From contig JAITMC010000045.1 in NCBI GenBank assembly GCA_031277615.1, forward strand, positions 1 to 53,956: a DNA stretch of 53,956 bases. Direction: 5' to 3'. Source of the DNA: Chryseobacterium sp. GTDB taxonomy: Bacteria > Bacteroidota > Bacteroidia > Flavobacteriales > Weeksellaceae. Every line of letters begins with the position of its first letter. The first letter of the stretch is position 1. The position numbers and the translations under genes are program-made. A model generated the notes under the pieces. That model was not told the DNA's origin and did not search any database. It saw only the letters and a program-made list of their open reading frames with translations. Of the stretch, positions 36,661-44,943 are shown piece by piece.

Positions 36661-37413
36661 ATGATGAATACTAAAATTTTATTTTTACCGTTAATTATTG
36701 CTTTCATGTTCTCAGGCACCGTGTCCGGGCAGGAAAAATACAGGACATTAGTGTATGAAGGTAATCAGAAATTTGATGGTAAAGATTACGACGGAGCATC
36801 TTCCAAATACATGGAGGCGGTGAAGTCTAATGAAAAAGATTTTACGGCTCATTATAATTTGGGAAATGCTCTTTACAAAAGTAAAAAATACGAAGAAGCT
36901 AAAGAGGAATTCGAAAAAGCCCAGAAACTTTCCCAAACCCTTCCCGACAAAGCTGCAGCACTCCACAATCTGGGGAATACCTACATGCAGATGAATCAGC
37001 CGGAAAAAGCAGCCGATTTTTATAAGAAAGCCCTGAAACAGGATCCCTATAATGAAGCCACCCGTAAGAATTATGAAATTGCCAAGCTGAAAGAAAAAGA
37101 GAAACAGCAGCAGCAACAGGAAAAACAGAAGAATTTCGGAAAAGGCGGCGGAGGTGATGATCAGAATAAAAACGACGATCAGAAAGGTGATCAAAAGGAT
37201 CAGAAACAGGACCAGGGGAATGGGCAGCAGAATGAAGGAAAAAGCGATCAGGGAAATTCTCCCAAGCAGAGTCCGCAGAATGAAGGCAGAATCCCGAAAA
37301 ATCTTGAAAACGCCATATTAGACAAAGTCAACGAAAAAGAAAAAGAAACCGCCAGAAGAATATTAAACAAAGACTCTTATTCAATGCCTCAGAGCAATGA
37401 AAAGGATTGGTGA
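36661..37413 (+). CDS. batC: BatC, tetratricopeptide repeat protein
   Basis: A 250-residue protein with a signal peptide (MMNTKILFLPLIIAFMFSGTVSGQ in parts) and about three TPR units between residues 25 and 140 (HYNLGNALYKSKKYEEAKEEFEKA; ALHNLGNTYMQMNQPEKAADFYKKAL). A long low-complexity tail rich in Lys, Gln, Asp and Asn follows (about 145-215). This is the BatC plan. The start is ATG 36661 or the adjacent ATG at 36664; the upstream TTG at 36655 lies in the promoter box. It overlaps batD (TGATG). Confidence 0.87.
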   Translation: MMNTKILFLPLIIAFMFSGTVSGQEKYRTLVYEGNQKFDGKDYDGASSKYMEAVKSNEKDFTAHYNLGNALYKSKKYEEAKEEFEKAQKLSQTLPDKAAALHNLGNTYMQMNQPEKAADFYKKALKQDPYNEATRKNYEIAKLKEKEKQQQQQEKQKNFGKGGGGDDQNKNDDQKGDQKDQKQDQGNGQQNEGKSDQGNSPKQSPQNEGRIPKNLENAILDKVNEKEKETARRILNKDSYSMPQSNEKDW

Positions 37414-39152
37414 TGCAGTACAGACTGAGCTACATATTATTTATTCTTATCTCCGTAATCTCTTACGGACAGGTCAACCTATCTTTAGAAACAGATAAAA
37501 ACGAGTACAGCGGAAAGGATATTGTCAACCTGACCATTATCCTTGAAATCAATGGAAGTGAGATGGACCACCAGACCCGTTTCCAGCTTCCCGACCTTTC
37601 AAAATTTACGATGATCGGAAGCGGATCGGTTACCAATACCCTGGTTGATCCGGCCACCAATACCGTTATTACCCAAAAAATATCAAGAATTGCTCTTGAA
37701 CCGAAGAAAAAAGGGAAAATTAAAATCGGTTCGGTGCTGGTAACCCTCAACAATAAAATTTATAAGACAGAACCTTTTGATATCAACATCAGAGATGTGG
37801 TGGAAAAAAGATCCCTGGCCAATAATACCTCCAATGAGGTTTATCTGAATATGGAGATCGAAGACCGTGAAGTTTATCAGGATCAGCCTACGGTAGCTGT
37901 TCTGAGAGTATATTCCAAAAATATGGATAACTTCAGAAAGGTGAAGAATATCCGTCTTCCGCAGCAGGATAACATCAATGTACACCCTGTGAGTTTTGGA
38001 AAATCAGAAATTGATCCTTCCGGATACGGAAATATGGCATCACAGATTCTGGCCGTATTTATGGTATTTCCTAATGAGGCCGGATTTGTGGAAGTTCCAT
38101 CCGTATCGGCTTCTGTGAACTCGTATGCCCATAAAAACAAGATCGTTTCCAATAAAGTAAAACTGAGTGTAAAAAAGCTTCCGGAAGGTTCCCCTGAATA
38201 TTTTAAAAATGCAGTGGGTAATTTTAAAGTAAGCGTTCATAACACGTCAAAAGATAAAATTGAAGTCGATAAACCGGTTCATGTTTTGGTGAAAGTTTCC
38301 GGAGAAGGAAACCTTCCCGATATGGTACTTCCGAAAATTGCCGCGTCGCCGGATTATGAGTTCTTTGCTCCCAAAATCACTTCCAAAGTGGTTCCGGGAA
38401 CGACAGGAATGAAAGGGGAAATTCTGGCCAATTATATAGTGGTTCCTAAAAAAGCAGGTGAGATTTCTGTGAAAACAGAACCGTTTGCCTTTTTTGATCC
38501 TGCCAGCCGTGAGTATGTTGAAGCAGGACAGAAATCACTGGCTTTAAATGCATTTTCTCACGAACAGATCCTGGAATCCCGTACCACGGTTGAAAAGGTA
38601 AATGAGTATACCAACAACCTTCTGGAAACGGTGAATACCCCAGTTCTGAAAACCACGACTTTAAAAGTAAAAGAAAAACATAAATTCCACTGGAATATTC
38701 TTTTAACGAATATTGCCATTCTTCTCGGCTTATTTATTGCGTATCTGTTATTTAAGACTTGGCAAAAAAAACGTGCGTTAGTTAGAGAAACAGTATCGTC
38801 GAAACCTCTTGGTTCTGTGGCAGAAACAGAAAAAGAGATCAAAGAAATGCTGAAAACAGACATCAATGATTATTTCAGTTATCTTGAAAATCTGAAGGAT
38901 AACGGTGAATATCAGAAGTTCTTTCAAACGCTGGAAGAAATGGATGAAGAAGTCAGAAAACAGCATTTACAAACCTATTCAGGAGATTTCAAGGCATTCC
39001 TTGAAGAATATAAAGGTTCTTCTGTAGCAGAAGAATACAGAAATCTGATGCAGAAAATAGAAATGGAGAAATATTCTCCCATGAAAACATCAGAAGGAAT
39101 GGAGGAACTTTTAAGAACCGTTGTTAATTTGTATTCTCAAATTAGCAAATAG
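37413..39152 (+). CDS. batD: BatD, oxygen tolerance protein
   Basis: A 579-residue protein with a signal peptide (MQYRLSYILFILISVISYGQ), several tandem beta-sandwich domains in the periplasm (about 20-405), one membrane helix (WNILLTNIAILLGLFIAYLLF, about 424-444) and a cytoplasmic helical tail with DINDYFSYLENLKDN. This matches the BatD/oxygen-tolerance family (PF13584). I start at the ATG at 37413 rather than the TTG/GTG codons just before it, because that ATG overlaps the batC stop. No BatE (TPR plus SH3) gene follows; marC comes next. Confidence 0.87.
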   Translation: MQYRLSYILFILISVISYGQVNLSLETDKNEYSGKDIVNLTIILEINGSEMDHQTRFQLPDLSKFTMIGSGSVTNTLVDPATNTVITQKISRIALEPKKKGKIKIGSVLVTLNNKIYKTEPFDINIRDVVEKRSLANNTSNEVYLNMEIEDREVYQDQPTVAVLRVYSKNMDNFRKVKNIRLPQQDNINVHPVSFGKSEIDPSGYGNMASQILAVFMVFPNEAGFVEVPSVSASVNSYAHKNKIVSNKVKLSVKKLPEGSPEYFKNAVGNFKVSVHNTSKDKIEVDKPVHVLVKVSGEGNLPDMVLPKIAASPDYEFFAPKITSKVVPGTTGMKGEILANYIVVPKKAGEISVKTEPFAFFDPASREYVEAGQKSLALNAFSHEQILESRTTVEKVNEYTNNLLETVNTPVLKTTTLKVKEKHKFHWNILLTNIAILLGLFIAYLLFKTWQKKRALVRETVSSKPLGSVAETEKEIKEMLKTDINDYFSYLENLKDNGEYQKFFQTLEEMDEEVRKQHLQTYSGDFKAFLEEYKGSSVAEEYRNLMQKIEMEKYSPMKTSEGMEELLRTVVNLYSQISK

Positions 39153-39166
39153 TTAATTTTTTTTCA

Positions 39167-39174
39167 TATTTTTG
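39167..39174 (+). promoter_or_regulatory. Promoter -7 box of marC
   Basis: TATTTTTG matches TAnnTTTG, 22 bp before the marC ATG. A weak TTAG (39142-39145) is at the right distance for a -33 element. Confidence 0.5.
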
Positions 39175-39196
39175 CGAAATTTTTAATTACAAAGAG

Positions 39197-39799
39197 ATGG
39201 AAATATTTAATGATTTTTCTTTTAAAGAGATCGTTACCTGCTTTATGGTTCTTTTTGCCGTAATTGATATTATCGGCTCCGTTCCTATTGTTGTAAGCCT
39301 TCAGCAGAAATTTGGCCAGATTGAGGCCGGAAAAGCATCGGTTACTGCCGGAGCCATCATGATAGTTTTCCTGTTTGTAGGGAACAAGATTCTTAAGCTG
39401 ATCGGAGTAGATGTGAATTCCTTTGCCATAGCCGGGGCGTTTGTTATTTTCGTTATTGCCCTGGAAATGATCCTAGGAATAGAGATCAATAAAACAACAG
39501 AAGCCAAGGCTGCATCCATTGTTCCCATTGCGTTTCCATTAGTGGCAGGAGCGGGAACTCTTACCACCACTTTATCTCTCAGAGCTGAATTTCATGATAT
39601 TAATATCATTTTTGGGATCATTCTCAATACAATTTTCGTATATTTGGTGCTGAAATCAGCGAAGTGGCTGGAAAACAAAATGGGGGAGGCTACCCTGTCT
39701 ATCCTTCAGAAGGTTTTCGGAATCATTCTTTTAGCGATTTCAATAAAATTATTCACCGCAAACTTTGCCCAATTGGTGCAGAACTATATTAATTTTTAA
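39197..39799 (+). CDS. MarC family integral membrane protein
   Basis: A 200-residue membrane protein with six hydrophobic segments. It contains the family stretches DIIGSVPIVVSL (near 24), ILGIEINKTTEAKAASIVPIAFPLVAGAG (two parts, near 92-120), and a C-terminal ISIKLFTANFAQL. These match the MarC/UPF0056 family (PF01914). Despite its name the family is not shown to be a drug-resistance factor, and its substrate is unknown. It has its own promoter box and is followed five bases later by a small membrane gene. Confidence 0.88.
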   Translation: MEIFNDFSFKEIVTCFMVLFAVIDIIGSVPIVVSLQQKFGQIEAGKASVTAGAIMIVFLFVGNKILKLIGVDVNSFAIAGAFVIFVIALEMILGIEINKTTEAKAASIVPIAFPLVAGAGTLTTTLSLRAEFHDINIIFGIILNTIFVYLVLKSAKWLENKMGEATLSILQKVFGIILLAISIKLFTANFAQLVQNYINF

Positions 39800-39804
39800 G
39801 AATC

Positions 39805-39999
39805 ATGCAGAAGTTTTATAAAATATTCCTGGTAATATTTATCGTTTTCATCGCCATCAATATCTATGCGATAGACTGGCAGACTGACATTTTATCTGAA
39901 GATAACCTGAAATTTGTATTTTCAATTGCTTCAGCAGTAATTGGCCTGATCCTGCTTTTTGTCCTGGATACATGGAGTAAGATTGGTGTAAAAAAATAA
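39805..39999 (+). CDS. Small two-helix membrane protein, unknown
   Basis: A 64-residue protein with two predicted membrane helices (about 4-24 and 38-56) joined by a short polar loop (DWQTDILSEDN), ending in a basic tail GVKK. It starts five bases after the marC stop and ends before a terminator, so it is probably cotranscribed with marC. I do not recognise the family. Confidence 0.68.
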   Translation: MQKFYKIFLVIFIVFIAINIYAIDWQTDILSEDNLKFVFSIASAVIGLILLFVLDTWSKIGVKK

Positions 40000-40024
40000 T
40001 TGAACACTGACTATTTGATATACG

Positions 40025-40052
40025 AACCTCTTCCTGTTGGGAGAGGTTTTTT
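40025..40052 (+). terminator. Intrinsic terminator after marC and small membrane gene
   Basis: AACCTCT (40025-40031) pairs with AGAGGTT (40042-40048), followed by T. It lies 25 bp after the stop of the 64-residue gene. Confidence 0.82.
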
Positions 40053-40075
40053 ATTGATGAGAGTAGAAGAATTTG

Positions 40076-40346
40076 TTTCCCACGGATACCGCAGATTACA
40101 CAGATCTTTTATTGCGCTGAAGTGTGATCTGCCAATAAGCAGTTTATTGTTGAGTTTAAAAATATTCCTTCGTCGGAAAAAATCAAATGCTATTTTATAT
40201 GCTCACGCTGATCTTGCAGATGAAGCAGATTTTTTTTCTCTAAATACAGATTGATATTAAAAAAAACTTTTACTTTTATCTTAAAGAAGCTTCAGACGCA
40301 TAACAATATCCATACAATCTGTGTAATCCGTGAGATCCGTGGGAAA
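40076..40346. repeat. Palindromic intergenic element with 30-bp terminal inverted repeats
   Basis: This 271-bp element has ends TTTCCCACGGAT...GATTACACAGAT (40076-40105) and the matching complement (40317-40346), 26 of 30 positions agreeing. Inside are further CAGAT-rich words (CGCTGATCTTGCAGATGAAG near 40207). Similar CAGAT-rich words occur in the repeat at 50683-51173. Its right end abuts the isochorismate synthase stop codon. Any frame through it is accidental. It fills the gap between the marC terminator and the convergent gene. Confidence 0.8.
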
Positions 40347-41339
40347 TTAAATCGTAACAAGATTTTTCAGAATAGCTTCCGATTTCAGTTCTGTTTCAAT
40401 CCACTCTTTTTCCGGGTTGCTTTGTGCGGTAATTCCTCCGCCCACAAATGCATGAACAGAATCCCGATACAGCCTTGCACATCTTAAATTCACGAAATAT
40501 AATATACTTTCTTCAGTATCAATTCTGATAAATCCGGCATACAATTCACGGGGGAATTTTTCAAATTTGCGGATGTTTTTTTTGCAGATATCTTTAGGGA
40601 TCCCGCAGACCGCCGGTGTAGGATGAAGATCTGTGATCAGCGCATCAAGATCTTCGGGTTTTATAACCGCTTTAAAATCTGTGCGCAGATGCTTGATGTT
40701 TCCGGAAATATGATCATAGGTTTCAGAGACCCGGATATTTTCAGAATAATCTTCAAGAACATTCTGAATATAGGAAGTAACAGGTTTCTGTTCTTCAATT
40801 TCTTTTTCAGACCAGTCTTCTGAAACCGGAAGGGTTCCTGCCAGGCTCATCGTTTCAAATTCGCCTGTAGCTTTGCTGAACTTTCCTAAGACTTCAGAAA
40901 AAGCTCCCATCCAGGCATTTTCACCATCGTTAAAAATATAGCGAAACGCGTTAGGATAGGTTGTACAGAGATTATTAAAACTTTGCTTAAGATCTATTTC
41001 TTCAAACTCCCTGAAAATTTTTCTTCTGGAATAAACCAGTTTGGGCAGCTGTTCATCCTTAATCACATGAATTACATGCTGAAGGGTGTGCAGGTATTCA
41101 TCCTTTGTTTCCGCATTGAAGTGGCTTTCATCTTTCAGCAGACTCTCATGAGTGATTATTTCCTGTGAAAACAGTTCCGAAGCTTCGATGATATTCCCCT
41201 GAAAACCGATCTGCCTCAGCCTGTCGAATGAGTGAAAGCTTATGGATTCCTTATCCTGTTGCCGGTCTGTTGAATATAATGTTTCGCTGAAAGGAAATTT
41301 GAAATAAATCATGGGTTTTGAAAGGTTTTTTTTAATCAT
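40347..41339 (-). CDS. menF: Isochorismate synthase (chorismate-binding enzyme)
   Basis: A 330-residue chorismate-binding enzyme, probably converting chorismate to isochorismate for menaquinone. The C-terminal chorismate domain shows LAGTLPVSEDWSEKE near 165, DLHPTPAVCGIPK near 241, the Glu of RELYAGFIRID near 266, and the tail VGGGITAQSNPEKEWIETELKSEAI. The ordered conserved residues fit MenF/EntC/DhbC rather than anthranilate synthase. It starts by overlapping the upstream barrel gene by one base (TAATG). An internal ATG nine codons in (MIYFKFPF) is an alternative start. The menaquinone role is inferred from menC and the MenI-like gene nearby. Confidence 0.87.
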   Translation of the reverse strand: MIKKNLSKPMIYFKFPFSETLYSTDRQQDKESISFHSFDRLRQIGFQGNIIEASELFSQEIITHESLLKDESHFNAETKDEYLHTLQHVIHVIKDEQLPKLVYSRRKIFREFEEIDLKQSFNNLCTTYPNAFRYIFNDGENAWMGAFSEVLGKFSKATGEFETMSLAGTLPVSEDWSEKEIEEQKPVTSYIQNVLEDYSENIRVSETYDHISGNIKHLRTDFKAVIKPEDLDALITDLHPTPAVCGIPKDICKKNIRKFEKFPRELYAGFIRIDTEESILYFVNLRCARLYRDSVHAFVGGGITAQSNPEKEWIETELKSEAILKNLVTI

Positions 41340-42211
41340 TACCCGGAAATACTATAGGAAATTCCAAGGTTGATTTTCCTTTCTGCAAAGGTATTATTAG
41401 TCTTAAAAATGTCAAAATTAAACGAGCTGTTTTTTAATGAAATATTTTTCATCTGATATTCCTGATATTCCACAGATACCAGAAATTTTTTCATGAACTT
41501 ATATTGTGCGCCTACACTGAATCCAAAATTAACCTGATTGGTTTTAAAATAATCAGTTTTGTTTAATACATCATTTTCAGGAACTAAAAACTGCATTTTG
41601 TATAAATTCTGATTGGCCAGAAATCCAATGAAAGGCCTGAAATTTTTCCAATCGTAGAGGAGCTTAAGCTGGACCGCATATTCTGTATGCTTATTGTTGA
41701 ATCTCTGGAACAGCAGGGGCTGATGATCATCTGTGAAATAATAGCCGTTCAGCCATGTATCTTCTTTATTGGCGTCCAGGTCAAAAGTGGAACTCCATTG
41801 GTATACATGAGCAGACAGCATTAATGAAAACTTACTAATGATTGGTTTTGAAATCCATAAGCCTGCACTAATTCCGAATTGAGAACTGTTTTTGGAGGAT
41901 TCTTTAGCCCAGGTACTACTTTTTAAGCCTGTTCCCAGCTCTGCTCCAAACCGAATTTTTTTTGATACAGATACATTAAGTCCTTTTATCTCATCCCTGA
42001 CAGGATCTTTGCCGGCCAATTCTTTGTCTGTGACAGATGATGAACGGAGTGCCAGGTCTTTCGGCTGTAATTTTAATGCTTTTTCCAGATAAATCGTGTC
42101 ATAAATGATGACTTTCTCGTAAATATAAAGGGTATCTGTTTTTTTTCTCTGAGCATTGAAGGTTTGTACAATGATCAGGAAAAGGATGAAATATGAATTT
42201 TTTAAAAACAT
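41339..42211 (-). CDS. Outer-membrane beta-barrel protein, hypothetical
   Basis: A 290-residue protein with a signal peptide (MFLKNSYFILFLIIVQTFNAQ in part) and then a short stretch with YIYEKVIIYDTIYLEK. The rest alternates polar and hydrophobic residues like an eight- to ten-strand barrel: FGAELGTGLK, FGISAGLWISKP, VNFGFSVGAQYKFMKKFLVSVEYQEYQMKN in parts, ending NLGISYSISG. I choose ATG 42211 because it starts the signal peptide and avoids a 14-bp overlap with the sigma gene. The DTIY motif also ends the sigma factor just upstream (see findings). The terminal aromatic residue usual in barrels is absent. Confidence 0.7.
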   Translation of the reverse strand: MFLKNSYFILFLIIVQTFNAQRKKTDTLYIYEKVIIYDTIYLEKALKLQPKDLALRSSSVTDKELAGKDPVRDEIKGLNVSVSKKIRFGAELGTGLKSSTWAKESSKNSSQFGISAGLWISKPIISKFSLMLSAHVYQWSSTFDLDANKEDTWLNGYYFTDDHQPLLFQRFNNKHTEYAVQLKLLYDWKNFRPFIGFLANQNLYKMQFLVPENDVLNKTDYFKTNQVNFGFSVGAQYKFMKKFLVSVEYQEYQMKNISLKNSSFNFDIFKTNNTFAERKINLGISYSISG

Positions 42212-42221
42212 GACTAATCGT

Positions 42222-43316
42222 TTATCTTTCAACATATATGGTGTCTCTCTGTATAATTTTCTTTATAACGATAATCTTTTGGGGAGCATCTTCCCGCATA
42301 GAATCCTTTATTCTGGTCTGATGCTCTTTGGGTCGTATGCTGGTCGGGATTTCTTCTGAAATTTCTTCTTTTCCGGATAATAACTTTACTGTTGATTCAT
42401 GATTTTTTGTATCCTGAAAATCAGCTACAGTATTGGATGTGCCAAGATTTCCGGCTTGAATTTCTTCGGGATAGCTTTCTTCGGGCATGGTCTCATTTTC
42501 AGAAGGAGTACTAGTATTGAATAAAGTGTTGTTGTAGCCTGGCCGGAATACCAAAACAGGAATAATAATAAGGATCGAAAAAGAAATACCCCATGTGATC
42601 ATTTGTTTTAACCCCGAATGATTAACCGGGCTGATTTTGTTTTGAGAAACAATGCGCTCAGGGATATCCAGGTTTCTCAAAGCAGGTATGGAAAAGTCCG
42701 AAAATTTACTTCTGAACGTTTGCCCCCATAATAAGCTTCCGAGCCCAATAAAAACCAGTAACTGGGTAAGTTTCTTTTTGTTTTTAGGGGTTTCCGGTTG
42801 TAGGGTATTGAGCAGATGGTTCTGTATTGCTTTTTTGGCTCTTAAAAGGTGAGATTTTGAGGTATTGACCGTAATTCCCAGCTGCCGGGCAATTTCAGCG
42901 TGCGAATAATTTTCAATACAATATAAATTGAAAACAGATTTATGATGATCGGGCAGGCTGTCAATAGAGTCCAGGAGTTCTTCCGGGGTGAAATCATAGG
43001 CCAGAATAGATGTTTTTTCTTCGGATGTGTTCATGGCCAATGGAGTTTCGGTGATTTCGGGCAGTTCATCTGTAATAAAAATTTCCTGACTGCTCTTCCG
43101 TAAGTATTGTAAAGCATTATTTACTACAATTTTTTTCAACCAGGGAAAAAGCATCTTTTCATCCTTGAGCTGATGGACATTTTGGATCGCTGCTATAAAA
43201 CTGTCCTGAAGAATATCTTCTGCTGTATGCAAATCCTGTATATATCTACGGCAAATCCCCAAGAGTTTTGGGGAATAAGCACTGTATATTTTCTGCCAGT
43301 CACTGGTCTTTATCAT
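42222..43316 (-). CDS. ECF-type sigma factor with membrane-spanning C-terminal extension
   Basis: A 364-residue protein. The N-terminal 170 residues are an ECF sigma-70 factor: region 2 with YSPKLLGICRRYIQDLHTAEDILQDSF (in parts) and LRKSSQ, and region 4 with LPDHHKSVFNLYCIENYSHAEIARQLGITVNTSKSHLLRAKKAI in parts. After that come a hydrophobic stretch (about 182-196), a clear membrane helix (WGISFSILIIIPVLVF, about 243-258), an acidic Ser/Pro/Glu-rich segment, and a basic ending KIIVIKKIIQRDTIYVER. A usual ECF factor is near 180 residues, so the second half is an extension. I use the ATG at 43316; the TTG before it is a weaker choice. It sits in a run with a lipoprotein and a barrel protein. 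Confidence 0.85.
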   Translation of the reverse strand: MIKTSDWQKIYSAYSPKLLGICRRYIQDLHTAEDILQDSFIAAIQNVHQLKDEKMLFPWLKKIVVNNALQYLRKSSQEIFITDELPEITETPLAMNTSEEKTSILAYDFTPEELLDSIDSLPDHHKSVFNLYCIENYSHAEIARQLGITVNTSKSHLLRAKKAIQNHLLNTLQPETPKNKKKLTQLLVFIGLGSLLWGQTFRSKFSDFSIPALRNLDIPERIVSQNKISPVNHSGLKQMITWGISFSILIIIPVLVFRPGYNNTLFNTSTPSENETMPEESYPEEIQAGNLGTSNTVADFQDTKNHESTVKLLSGKEEISEEIPTSIRPKEHQTRIKDSMREDAPQKIIVIKKIIQRDTIYVER

Positions 43317-43324
43317 CAATTCTG

Positions 43325-44374
43325 TTAGTTTTTTACGACGAAGATAGAGTTGAAACAGCTTTTACTGATATCAGGAAGACTCTGGATTTCCACATCATTG
43401 ATGTAAAACTTTACGGAGAGTGAAGATGAATTCAGTCTCGTAGTATAAATGTTCTGATCTTTTGCAGCAAAATGTCCGATGGTATTGAATCCGTCAGCAT
43501 TATTCATGGAGATCAAAGTATTGTTTTTATAGTAGAAATCTTTACCTACATAATATTGATCAGAACCTTCGAAATAAAGTTGGCTGACTCCGCTTTGAAT
43601 GATATTAGCCGGAACCTGCAGATCACTTCCTGAAGTGATGTTCTTTACAGCATTGATATTTGTTCCGGTGGTCTTTCTTGTTAATAAGTAGGCCTGTGAT
43701 GCATTGGACGGGTCATTGACCATGTTGAGAGCTATGAGTTCATTTGTATTGGCAAGCGTATGAAAAATACCATTCTTGTAAAAGCCTAAATCCCATGTAG
43801 GAACCGGATCATAATTAAGGTTTTTACGGGCAACAACATAAACCTCATTATTAATAATCTTTAAGCCTCCTCCCATCATAATAGGATTGTTGTCCCCATA
43901 GGTTTCCAAAACCGTTTTTACGCCATTTTTCCAGTAACAATACTGATACTTATCCTGTGGAGAAGTAGAAGAGGGGTTGGTGGCTGTTCCCGAAAAATAA
44001 ATATCTCCGTTATGAACAGTGATCCCACCTCCTATGGTAAAATGACTGTCGTTCCCTGCATTTAAATATTGTGCCACATTATGCTTTACGCCATTCTTCC
44101 AGAAATACCAGGCCGGTTCCGGATTGATCTGCTTGATATTGGTCCCGAAGAGGTAAACATCATTTTGATCAACGATAACCTCGGTTCCCATTATATTCTC
44201 TCCATCCTGCACAAAAACCTGTTGTCCGTTTTTCCAGTAACAGGCTTTGAATGTATCCACTCCGCCCAGATACACATCGTAAGATGCCGTTTCTATCGGG
44301 ATAGGATCCTCTTCATTATGGCAGGAAACACAAAGTAATAATACAGCTAAAAAAGTTAGAATTTGAATTTTCAT
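43325..44374 (-). CDS. Lipoprotein with W/YKNG repeats
   Basis: A 349-residue lipoprotein: lipobox LLLCVSCHNE, Cys at about residue 18. The mature protein has at least four related units, each containing a (W/Y)xNG core: CYWKNGQQVFV, YFWKNGVKHNV, CYWKNGVKTVL and GFYKNGIFHTL, with units near 45-62, 88-103, 145-160 and 203-215. Each is followed by a strand with NDVYLFGT, NGDIYFSGT or NNEVYVVAR, a beta-propeller-like pattern known in Bacteroidota lipoproteins. The function is unknown. It ends five bases before the sigma factor ATG, so it is the first gene of that transcript. Confidence 0.78.
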   Translation of the reverse strand: MKIQILTFLAVLLLCVSCHNEEDPIPIETASYDVYLGGVDTFKACYWKNGQQVFVQDGENIMGTEVIVDQNDVYLFGTNIKQINPEPAWYFWKNGVKHNVAQYLNAGNDSHFTIGGGITVHNGDIYFSGTATNPSSTSPQDKYQYCYWKNGVKTVLETYGDNNPIMMGGGLKIINNEVYVVARKNLNYDPVPTWDLGFYKNGIFHTLANTNELIALNMVNDPSNASQAYLLTRKTTGTNINAVKNITSGSDLQVPANIIQSGVSQLYFEGSDQYYVGKDFYYKNNTLISMNNADGFNTIGHFAAKDQNIYTTRLNSSSLSVKFYINDVEIQSLPDISKSCFNSIFVVKN

Positions 44375-44427
44375 GGTTACTATTTTCTTATAAGATGCAA
44401 AAAAATAAAAAGGTTGCAGTAATGATA

Positions 44428-44452
44428 CAAAAAAAGCTCAAAAAAATTGAGC
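44428..44452 (-). terminator. Intrinsic terminator after the thioesterase gene
   Basis: On the minus strand GCTCAA (44452-44447) pairs with TTGAGC (44441-44436) and is followed by a run of seven T. It lies 24 bp past the stop of the MenI-like gene and before the lipoprotein operon. Confidence 0.8.
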
Positions 44453-44476
44453 CCTGTATTTTATATTGATGAAAAT

Positions 44477-44914
44477 CTATCGGTTGATGATGTTATTCGT
44501 CATCGTGGTATGATTGATCAACTGGCCTTTTTCATCGCGGATCTCAATTTCGGAGACGTGCATGGTTTTGCCTTTTCTGATGAATCTTGCCACTGCGGTT
44601 ACGATTCCGTCTTTTTTGCTTCTTAAATGATTGGAATTGATGTTGGTGCCCACTCCGTAATACTTTTCACCGTCGATGAATAGATTAGACAGGCTTGAGC
44701 CCATGGTTTCTGCCAGAACACAGCTGGCGCCTCCGTGTAAAATTCCGAAAGGCTGGTGAACCTTCGGCTGAACCGGCATGGTTGCGGTAAGGGTTTCGTT
44801 TTCGATATCGATATCGATGAATTGTATTTCTACATTTTTCGCTAAGGTAACTTCGCCGCCCCAGCTGTTTAAAAATGCCAGTATTTCTTCTTTCGTTTTA
44901 TCTTTAATATACAT
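44477..44914 (-). CDS. Hotdog-fold thioesterase, MenI/PaaI-like
   Basis: A 145-residue single-hotdog acyl-CoA thioesterase. The family core GILHGGASCVLAETMGSSLSNL (in parts, residues 57-78) has the conserved His-Gly-Gly and the downstream Glu general base. The C-terminal strand is MHVSEIEIRDEKGQL. The sequence resembles YdiI-like DHNA-CoA hydrolases (MenI), which fits the nearby isochorismate synthase; PaaI-like phenylacetate pathway use is the alternative. It follows the acyltransferase gene by 29 bp and is probably cotranscribed. Confidence 0.83.
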   Translation of the reverse strand: MYIKDKTKEEILAFLNSWGGEVTLAKNVEIQFIDIDIENETLTATMPVQPKVHQPFGILHGGASCVLAETMGSSLSNLFIDGEKYYGVGTNINSNHLRSKKDGIVTAVARFIRKGKTMHVSEIEIRDEKGQLINHTTMTNNIINR

Positions 44915-44943
44915 CTTGCTGAATAATTGCTGGTTGATTAAGT

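Noticed and set aside
40000-40254. 84-codon plus-strand ORF after marC
   Set aside because: It begins at a non-ATG start codon, crosses the marC terminator and then runs through the inverted-repeat element. Codon use is not coding-like.
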